From CAKRZE01 sp045617585 (GTDB taxonomy: Bacteria; Bacillota; Clostridia; Oscillospirales; CAG-272): a stretch of 6,356 nucleotides of DNA. A program made the position numbers and the translations under genes. Each line of letters opens with the position of its first letter. Position 1 is the first letter of the stretch. Below the pieces are notes generated by a model, which made no database searches, was not told the DNA's origin, and worked only from the letters and a program-made list of their open reading frames with translations. Below are positions 1 to 5,256 of the stretch, one piece after another. The DNA is taken from positions 1 to 6,356 of the forward strand of contig JAZLIW010000090.1 of the NCBI GenBank assembly GCA_045617585.1, given 5' to 3'.

Positions 1-45
1 GGGCTTGCTCCCGCCGCACCTCGTTCGCGTCCCGATCGCAAAGGC

Positions 46-117
46 CCGGTTCGCCAAAGGCGAACCGGAGCCGCGGATGAATCCACCCCGCCCTACGGTA
101 CGGAATGCGCGGCTCCG
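46..117. repeat. Two overlapping GC-rich inverted repeats in the upstream intergenic region
   Basis: A perfect 10-bp stem pairs 46-55 (CCGGTTCGCC) with 59-68 across an AAA loop. A second perfect 10-bp inverted repeat pairs 66-75 (CGGAGCCGCG) with 108-117 across a 32-nt loop. The two share bases 66-68, so they cannot both form completely. Neither is followed by a T-run on either strand, so a classical intrinsic terminator is unlikely. The style is like that of interspersed palindromic intergenic repeats in GC-rich clostridial genomes, but that is an impression and a genome search is needed. The rest of 1-289 shows no convincing gene. A weak 5-bp dyad (TCACG/CGTGA, 220-233) and a possible lone -10 (TATCAT, 234-239) lie before the phosphodiesterase gene, with no good -35. 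Confidence 0.5.
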
Positions 118-289
118 CCATACCGATCTTGACGGGAATCCGGAAATATGAACCGTCTGTAAATTCGTCACCCTCCCCGCCGCGTAAGGCGCCAACGTGC
201 GCCGGAAGGCTGGATATGTTCACGATTCCGTGATATCATAGAAGCGGAACGGGAGACCGTGCCGAAATCCATACCAAAGGGGAACCCGA

Positions 290-1036
290 ATGAAACGAGG
301 AATATACGTGGAAGGGCACCGCGGATATTGCGCGCAGTACCCAGAAAACACCCTTCTTTCTTATGAAAAGGCGATCGAACTCGGCGTGGACGCGTTTGAA
401 TTCGATATCTGGCTCTCGAAGGACAAGGTCCCGGTGCTGATGCACGACGGGAACGTCAGCCGCACCTGCGGCGGGGAACCGAGGCAACTCCGGGATATGA
501 CGCTCGAAGAGATCAAAGCGCTCGATCCCTGCTTCCGCGCGAAATTCGGCGAACGGTTCGCGGGGCAGGTCAAGGTCCCGACGCTTGCCGAGATGCTCGC
601 GCTCGTCCGGGAGAAAAAGCCGTCCCTTGCCCTCGGCGTCGAGATCAAGGAGTACACCGAGGAAACTGTCGACCTCTCGGTCGCGCTGCTCAAGGAATAC
701 GGCTTTTTTGAGAACTGCTGGTTCTACGCCTTCAACGGCAGGATCATCAGCTATCTCAAGCGGAAATACGGCGCGCGGACGATGGGCTATCCCGATTTCC
801 TGATGCGGGAATTCACGTCGTACGACGATTATGACGAGATCGGTCTGGAAATGAGATACGTGCGTTCCGAGATCCTCGAGGTCTACCAAAAAAAGAACCT
901 CCCCATGCATTTCTACTGCGCGGATACGCCCGAGGACGTCGCGTACTGCGTCGATCACGGCGCGTCCCTGATCACCGCCAACGACCCGCTCCCCCTGATC
1001 GCGTATCTGGAAGAAAGAGACCTTCGCGTCAAATAA
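290..1036 (+). CDS. Glycerophosphodiester phosphodiesterase (GDPD family, cytoplasmic)
   Basis: This 248-residue enzyme is predicted to hydrolyse glycerophosphodiesters, the deacylation products of phospholipids, to sn-glycerol 3-phosphate and an alcohol. The GDPD TIM-barrel signature is clear. HRG at residues 10-12 and PENT at 18-21 (E19) are followed by the metal-binding E37-x-D39 and then H52-D53 in a VPVLMHDG context. A further acidic metal-site candidate is E118 in GVEIKE. Near the C-terminus, ITANDP matches the usual end of the barrel. The length is normal for a single-domain member. There is no signal peptide or membrane segment, so it should act in the cytosol, like UgpQ. The ATG at 290 has a good SD (AAAGGGG, 276-282) 7 nt upstream. 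The gene is followed by its own terminator and is functionally unrelated to the operon downstream. The exact diester substrate cannot be read from the sequence. Confidence 0.93.
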   Translation: MKRGIYVEGHRGYCAQYPENTLLSYEKAIELGVDAFEFDIWLSKDKVPVLMHDGNVSRTCGGEPRQLRDMTLEEIKALDPCFRAKFGERFAGQVKVPTLAEMLALVREKKPSLALGVEIKEYTEETVDLSVALLKEYGFFENCWFYAFNGRIISYLKRKYGARTMGYPDFLMREFTSYDDYDEIGLEMRYVRSEILEVYQKKNLPMHFYCADTPEDVAYCVDHGASLITANDPLPLIAYLEERDLRVK

Positions 1037-1042
1037 CTGATG

Positions 1043-1075
1043 TTTGCCCGTACCTGCCCCGCAGGTGCGGGCAAA
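1043..1075 (+). terminator. Hairpin terminator after the phosphodiesterase gene
   Basis: Starting 6 nt after the TAA stop, 1043-1057 pairs with 1061-1075 as a continuous 15-bp stem. It contains one T-G wobble (1051/1067) and a CCC loop. The stem begins TTT and ends AAA, and its core is GC-rich. The tail on the + strand is TTGTGTAT rather than a pure T-run, so termination may be imperfect. The position between a finished gene and a new consensus promoter supports a terminator role. Confidence 0.78.
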
Positions 1076-1155
1076 TTGTGTATAACAGCCGCCGCGCTTT
1101 CGTTGTTCTGACGGAAATGGGGCGAAAAAACCGGCGCGGTTTTCCGGTTTGCCTC

Positions 1156-1184
1156 TTGACAAACGGGGCAACTGTCTGTATAAT
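1156..1184 (+). promoter_or_regulatory. Consensus sigma-70/sigma-A promoter of the citrate synthase operon
   Basis: A perfect -35 TTGACA (1156-1161) and a perfect -10 TATAAT (1179-1184) are separated by 17 bp, the ideal spacing. The start of transcription is predicted near 1190-1192, which gives a leader of about 45 nt before the ATG at 1237. Such a perfect promoter would be strongly active unless repressed, which fits the palindrome lying over its -10 and start region. It should drive at least the four genes downstream, because no further promoter or terminator is evident between them. Confidence 0.9.
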
Positions 1185-1200
1185 TGTATACAATTATGCA
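1177..1200. promoter_or_regulatory. Palindromic operator, probable GntR/FCD-regulator site
   Basis: Bases 1180-1197 form a perfect 18-bp palindrome centred on GTATAC (ATAATTGTA/TACAATTAT). It extends to 24 bp (1177-1200) with a single mismatched pair (1179/1198). The core TTGTATACAA fits the short dyad GT-N-AC style known for FadR-subfamily GntR regulators. It covers the -10 box and the expected transcription start, so bound protein should block RNA polymerase. The second gene of the operon encodes exactly this kind of regulator, so autoregulatory repression is the simplest reading. The palindrome is direct observation; the pairing with the regulator is inference. Confidence 0.82.
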
Positions 1201-1205
1201 ATGAA

Positions 1206-1227
1206 AGAAAGGACGCCCTCCGGGGCG
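1206..1227 (+). promoter_or_regulatory. SD octamer followed by a hairpin in the citrate synthase leader
   Basis: The octamer AGAAAGGA (1206-1213) is identical to those before the aconitase and isocitrate dehydrogenase genes. Here it lies 23 nt from the chosen ATG at 1237, too far for normal use. A hairpin directly follows it: CGCCC (1214-1218) pairs with GGGCG (1223-1227) around TCCG. If folded, it leaves 9 nt between octamer and ATG, the same spacing seen before aconitase. A weaker alternative SD, GGAAG (1229-1233), lies 3 nt from the ATG. A translational role is inference. Confidence 0.45.
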
Positions 1228-1236
1228 CGGAAGACA

Positions 1237-2613
1237 ATGCTGGAAATATCAAAAAAGACCAATCTGCTGGAGCAGAAATCCTACCGGTATCAGCTGCAGG
1301 ACGTCGGCGATCCGAATCTGTACCGGGACGTATACAGTTACGACGAGGTGCCGAAGGTGCCGTTCAACCACCGCCGCGTGCCGATGAATATGCCGGAGGA
1401 GATCTGGATCACGGACACCTCGATGCGCGACGGACAGCAGTCGGTCGAGCCGTACTCCGTGGAGGACATCGTGGAGCTCTATAAGTTCCTTTCCCGCCTC
1501 GGCGGGCCGAAGGGGATCATCCGCCAGACCGAATTCTTCTGCTATTCCAAAAAGGACCGCGAGGCGCTGGAAAAGTGTCAGGAGCTGGGGCTGCAATTCC
1601 CGGAGATCACGACCTGGATCCGTGCCAACAAAGAGGACTTCAAGCTCGTGCGGGACCTCGGGATCAAGGAGACCGGGATCCTCGTCTCCGCCTCCGACTA
1701 CCACATTTTCAAAAAACTGAAGATGACCCGCCGTCAGGCGATGGATATGTATCTTTCCGCCGTCGGGGAAGCGTTCGAGGCGGGCGTCCGTCCGCGATGC
1801 CATCTGGAGGATATCACCCGCGCCGACTTCTACGGCTTCGTCGTTCCGTTCGTCAACGAGCTGCAGAAGATGTCGCAGGACGCCGGGATCCCGGTCAAGA
1901 TCCGTGCCTGCGATACGATGGGTTACGGCGTGCCATACACCGAGGTCGCGATCCCGCGCTCGGTCGCCGGCATCGTGTACGGCCTGCAGCACTATTCCGA
2001 CGTGCCGTCCGAGATGCTGGAATGGCACGGTCACAACGACTTCTATAAGGCGGTCGCCAACGCTTCGACCGCGTGGCTGTACGGCGCCTGCGCCGTCAAC
2101 TGCTCTCTGCTCGGCATCGGGGAACGGACGGGCAACATCCCGCTCGAGGCGATGGTCATGGAATACGCCTCGCTGCGCGGCACGCTCGACGGCATGGACA
2201 CGACCGCCATCACCGATATCGCGCGCTATTTCAGCGACAAAATGGGCTACCGCATCCCGCCGATGACGCCCTTCGTCGGGGAGAACTTCAACATGACCCG
2301 CGCCGGCATCCACGCCGACGGGCTCCTCAAGGACGAGGAGATCTACAATATCTTCGATACCAAGACGATCCTCAACCGCCCGGCGAGCGTCATGGTCACC
2401 AAGACCTCCGGGCTTGCGGGCATCGCCTACTGGATGAACGAGCACTACGGGCTGACCGGAGAGAAAGCGGTCGACAAGAAGAGCGAGCTCGTCCGAGCCC
2501 TCAAGGAATGGATCGACGCCGAATACGAAAACGGGCGGTCCAATATGCTTTCCACCGGAGAACTGGAAGCAAAGATCAGCGAGCTTTCGGGCGGTGCGTA
2601 CGCAAGACGATGA
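1237..2613 (+). CDS. Re-type citrate synthase (HMGL/DRE-TIM family)
   Basis: This 458-residue enzyme is predicted to condense oxaloacetate and acetyl-CoA into citrate with Re-face stereochemistry, in the cytosol. It belongs to the DRE-TIM metallolyase superfamily with isopropylmalate and homocitrate synthases. The N-terminal motif is D60-TSM-R64-D65-G-Q67. The metal-site HGHND spans 264-268 (H264, H266), and GIGERTGN follows at 293-300. No LeuA-type allosteric domain is recognisable, and the length is close to the roughly 450 residues I recall for the Clostridium kluyveri enzyme. The N-terminal stretch with YDEVP and FNHRRVPMNMPEEIWITDT is what I recall from that subfamily. Downstream aconitase and isocitrate dehydrogenase genes support citrate rather than isopropylmalate as product. 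The ATG at 1237 was chosen because family similarity begins there. An in-frame ATG at 1201 would sit about 10 nt from the transcript start without an SD, and a GTG at 1078 lies upstream of the promoter. Automatic annotation may call it 2-isopropylmalate or homocitrate synthase. Confidence 0.85.
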   Translation: MLEISKKTNLLEQKSYRYQLQDVGDPNLYRDVYSYDEVPKVPFNHRRVPMNMPEEIWITDTSMRDGQQSVEPYSVEDIVELYKFLSRLGGPKGIIRQTEFFCYSKKDREALEKCQELGLQFPEITTWIRANKEDFKLVRDLGIKETGILVSASDYHIFKKLKMTRRQAMDMYLSAVGEAFEAGVRPRCHLEDITRADFYGFVVPFVNELQKMSQDAGIPVKIRACDTMGYGVPYTEVAIPRSVAGIVYGLQHYSDVPSEMLEWHGHNDFYKAVANASTAWLYGACAVNCSLLGIGERTGNIPLEAMVMEYASLRGTLDGMDTTAITDIARYFSDKMGYRIPPMTPFVGENFNMTRAGIHADGLLKDEEIYNIFDTKTILNRPASVMVTKTSGLAGIAYWMNEHYGLTGEKAVDKKSELVRALKEWIDAEYENGRSNMLSTGELEAKISELSGGAYARR

Positions 2614-3275
2614 AGAACGGTGAAACGCTGCCCGCCGCGACCTCGCGCGCGGACGCCGTCTTTCAGCGGCTGGAGGAGGAGATCGTCTCCGGGGTCCTGC
2701 AGCCGGGCGGGATCCTGACCGAGCTGCGCCTCTCGGAGCGCCTCGGCGTCAGCCGGACCCCGATCCGGGAAGCGATCCGCCGCCTGGAGCAGGAGGAACT
2801 GGTCTACGTGAGCGGCAAAGGCATCGTGGTGCGCGGGATCTCGACCGCGGACGTGGAGGAGATCTTTGAGATCCGGCTCGCGCTGGAAGGGCTCGCCACG
2901 CGCAAATGCGCTCTCCGCGTCACGCCCGAGGAGCTGGAAGAACTGAAAAAGGCGCTGGAACTCCATCATTTCTATACCGGGCTCGGCAAGGCGGATTCGA
3001 TCCGCAACGCGGACAGCGCCTTCCACGAGGGGATCTACGCCTGCTGCGGCAGCGGGACGCTCGGCAGCGTCCTGTCCTCCCTGCATAAAAAAGTCAGCCG
3101 GTACCGCCGCGCCTCGGTAGAGGACGGGGACCGCGCCGGGCGCTCCTATCAGGAGCACGCCGCCATTTTTGAGGCGATCACCGCCGGGGACGGGGAACGC
3201 GCGGAGGAACTCGCGATCCTCCACGTGAAGAACGCCGCGGCACACATTCTCGGACAAAAAGAAAGGAATCCGTGA
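2610..3275 (+). CDS. GntR-family transcriptional regulator, FadR subfamily with FCD domain
   Basis: This 221-residue DNA-binding regulator has an N-terminal winged helix-turn-helix (about residues 14-77). It contains the GntR signature LSERLGVSRTPIREAIRRLE (41-60) and a wing at GKGIVVRGI. A helical FCD ligand-binding domain follows (about 80-215). The FCD metal-site set is complete: D135 and H139 (NADSAFH), H183 (QEHAAIF) and H205 (LHVKNAA). FCD proteins with this set typically bind a metal together with a small organic acid. Given the neighbours, citrate, isocitrate or 2-oxoglutarate are plausible ligands, but this is inference. The ATG overlaps the citrate synthase stop (ATGA, 2610-2613) with no good SD, so translation is probably coupled. 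The palindrome at 1177-1200 on the operon promoter is the likely target, making it an autoregulator. Its last codons carry the SD for aconitase. Confidence 0.93.
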   Translation: MKNGETLPAATSRADAVFQRLEEEIVSGVLQPGGILTELRLSERLGVSRTPIREAIRRLEQEELVYVSGKGIVVRGISTADVEEIFEIRLALEGLATRKCALRVTPEELEELKKALELHHFYTGLGKADSIRNADSAFHEGIYACCGSGTLGSVLSSLHKKVSRYRRASVEDGDRAGRSYQEHAAIFEAITAGDGERAEELAILHVKNAAAHILGQKERNP

Positions 3276-3276
3276 T

Positions 3277-5211
3277 ATGGGAAAGACCATTGCACAGAAG
3301 ATCATTGAAGCACATCTTTTGGAGGGCGATCCGTCGGTCGTCGGCTCGGATATCGCGCTGAAGATCGACCAGACCCTGACGCAGGACGCCACCGGAACGA
3401 TGGCGTATCTGGAATTTGAATCCATGGGGGTCGAACGGGTGAAGACCGAGCGTTCGGTCGCCTATATCGACCACAACACCCTGCAGTCCGGCTTCGAGAA
3501 CGCCGACGACCACCGCTACATCCAGTCGGTCGCGAAAAAGCACGGCATCTGGTTCTCCCGTCCGGGCAACGGCATCTGCCATCAGGTCCACCTCGAGCGC
3601 TTCGGCAAGCCGGGCAAGACCCTGATCGGCTCGGACAGCCATACGCCGACGGGCGGCGGGCTCGGGATGCTCGCGTTCGGCGCGGGCGGTCTGGACGTCG
3701 CGGTCGCGATGGGCGGCGGCGCGTACCATATCGCGATGCCGAAGATGATCAAGGTCGAGCTGAAGGGCAGACTGCACGACTTCGTGACCGCAAAGGACGT
3801 CAGCCTTGAGCTGCTGCGCATCCTCTCGGTCAAGGGAGGCGTCGGCTCGGTCGTCGAGTGGGGCGGCGAGGGGATCGCGACCCTTTCGGTGCCGGAGCGC
3901 GCGACGATCACCAACATGGGCACCGAGCTCGGCGCCACGACCTCGATCTTCCCGTCCGACGGGATCACCCGCGACTTTCTCCGTGCCGAGGGCAGGGAAG
4001 CGGACTACGTTCCGCTCTCCTCCGATCCCGACGCTGTCTACGACCGGATCATCACGATCGACCTTGACACGCTCGAACCGATGATCGCCTGCCCGCACAG
4101 CCCGGACAACGTCGTTCCGGTCTCCTCGCTGAAGGGCGTCCGGGTCGATCAGGTCTGCATCGGCTCCTGCACCAATTCCTCTCTGCGCGATATGCTGAAG
4201 GCGGCGGCGCTGCTCCGCGGCAGAACGGTCGCTCCCTCGGTCTCGATGTCGGTCTCTCCCGGCTCCCGTCAGGTCCTGACAATGCTCTCGGAGGCGGGTG
4301 CGCTGACCGATATCCTTTCCTCCGGCGCACGGCTTCTGGAATGTGCCTGCGGTCCCTGCATCGGGATGGGCTTCGCTCCGAATTCCGCGGGCGTCAGCCT
4401 CCGCACCTTCAACCGCAACTTTGAGGGCAGGAGCGGCACCGCGGACGGCAGGGTCTACCTCGTCTCGCCCGAGACGGCGGTCGCCTCGGCGCTGACCGGG
4501 TTCATCACCGACCCGCGCACCCTCGGCACGATGCCGGAGATCACGATGCCCGATTCCTTCCGCGTGGACGATTCCGCGATCCTCGCTCCCGCCGATCCGG
4601 AGGAGGCGAAGACCCTCGAGGTCCTGCGCGGACCGAACATCAAGCCCTTCCCGCAGAGCCGCCCGGTGACCGACGTCATCGAGGCGCCGCTGGTCCTCAA
4701 GGTCGGCGACAATATCACGACCGACCATATCATGCCCGCCGGGGCAAAGATCCTGCCGTACCGCTCCAATATCCCGTATCTGTCGCAGTTCTGCTTCGGC
4801 GTCTGTGATAAATCCTTCCCGGCGCGCGCTGCGGAGGCAGGGCAGAGCATCGTGGTCGGCGGCTCCAACTACGGTCAGGGCTCGTCGAGAGAGCACGCGG
4901 CACTGGTCCCGCTCTATCTCGGCGTCCGCTGCGTGATCGCCAAGAGCTTCGCGCGCATCCACGTCGCAAACCTGATCAACGCGGGCATCCTGCCGCTCAC
5001 CTTCGCCGATCCCGCCGACTACGACGCGATCGAACAGGGCGACGCGCTCGTGCTCTCGGACGTCTTCCGGGGCATGGAGCAGGGCAGTATCACGCTGACC
5101 GATACGACCAAGGGGCGTGCCTTCCGGCTCTGCTGCTCGTTCACGGAGCGGCAGATCGCCATGCTGCGGGCGGGCGGCCTCCTGCCCTATACCAAAGGCA
5201 GCGCAGACTGA
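3277..5211 (+). CDS. acn: Aconitate hydratase, Aquifex-type monomeric aconitase
   Basis: This 644-residue [4Fe-4S] enzyme interconverts citrate and isocitrate through cis-aconitate, the second step of the operon's pathway. The N-terminal half carries D65-H66 (DHNT) and D120-S121-H122 (GSDSHTPT). The cluster ligands are C298 (GSCTNSS) and C358/C361 (CACGPC). The C-terminal swivel domain has SNYGQGSSREHAAL, with S536, S537 and R538 matching the mitochondrial aconitase active-site Ser-Ser-Arg. The swivel is fused in the same chain, unlike the two-subunit LeuC/LeuD isopropylmalate isomerases. It is shorter than the roughly 890-residue AcnA or AcnB, fitting the Aquifex-type putative aconitase family. 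The ATG has the SD AGAAAGGA (3260-3267) 9 nt upstream, inside the regulator gene, and starts one base after that gene's stop. Homoaconitase activity is possible but not favoured by the context. Confidence 0.93.
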   Translation: MGKTIAQKIIEAHLLEGDPSVVGSDIALKIDQTLTQDATGTMAYLEFESMGVERVKTERSVAYIDHNTLQSGFENADDHRYIQSVAKKHGIWFSRPGNGICHQVHLERFGKPGKTLIGSDSHTPTGGGLGMLAFGAGGLDVAVAMGGGAYHIAMPKMIKVELKGRLHDFVTAKDVSLELLRILSVKGGVGSVVEWGGEGIATLSVPERATITNMGTELGATTSIFPSDGITRDFLRAEGREADYVPLSSDPDAVYDRIITIDLDTLEPMIACPHSPDNVVPVSSLKGVRVDQVCIGSCTNSSLRDMLKAAALLRGRTVAPSVSMSVSPGSRQVLTMLSEAGALTDILSSGARLLECACGPCIGMGFAPNSAGVSLRTFNRNFEGRSGTADGRVYLVSPETAVASALTGFITDPRTLGTMPEITMPDSFRVDDSAILAPADPEEAKTLEVLRGPNIKPFPQSRPVTDVIEAPLVLKVGDNITTDHIMPAGAKILPYRSNIPYLSQFCFGVCDKSFPARAAEAGQSIVVGGSNYGQGSSREHAALVPLYLGVRCVIAKSFARIHVANLINAGILPLTFADPADYDAIEQGDALVLSDVFRGMEQGSITLTDTTKGRAFRLCCSFTERQIAMLRAGGLLPYTKGSAD

Positions 5212-5221
5212 TCAAACGATA

Positions 5222-5256
5222 AGAAAGGAAAACGGGGATCCGTGACCGGGTCCCCG
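5222..5256 (+). promoter_or_regulatory. SD octamer and 9-bp hairpin before the isocitrate dehydrogenase start
   Basis: The octamer AGAAAGGA (5222-5229) is followed by AAA and then a strong hairpin. CGGGGATCC (5233-5241) pairs with GGGTCCCCG (5248-5256), with one wobble, around the loop GTGACC. The ATG at 5257 comes immediately after the stem. No T-run follows, so it is not a classical terminator. An in-frame GTG at 5242 lies in the loop, 12 nt from the SD, and is the alternative start. The hairpin could bring SD and ATG together, restrain translation, or protect the upstream message; the sequence does not decide. Confidence 0.55.

Noticed and set aside
1..132. Open frame entering from the left edge and ending at TGA 130-132
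   Set aside because: The peptide is low-complexity (Pro, Arg, Ala) with no recognisable motif, and it spans the inverted repeats, so it is more likely non-coding.
1076..1087. TTGTGTATAACA as a possible second operator copy
   Set aside because: It has only loose similarity to the TTGTATACAA core, is not a good palindrome, and lies in the terminator tail about 70 bp upstream of the -35.
1196..1204. ATG-CAA-TGA mini-ORF in the leader overlapping ATG 1201
   Set aside because: It is two codons long, has no SD and lies within a few bases of the expected transcript start; most likely chance from the operator sequence.
1078..1236. In-frame upstream extension of citrate synthase to GTG 1078
   Set aside because: It would include the consensus promoter and the operator and begins inside the tail of the preceding terminator; the translated residues do not look like the family.
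2073..2609. In-frame upstream extension of the GntR regulator
   Set aside because: It is an out-of-frame reading of citrate synthase, very rich in Arg and His; the wHTH domain starts properly after the ATG at 2610.
3178..4962. Long open frame of 594 codons on the minus strand opposite aconitase
   Set aside because: Its translation is rich in Arg, Asp, Ala and Gly without family motifs, and the opposite strand encodes a clear aconitase with all its ligands. It is a by-product of GC-rich codon use. The same holds for the minus-strand frames at 236-1252, 1249-2445, 2445-3425 and 5212-6270.
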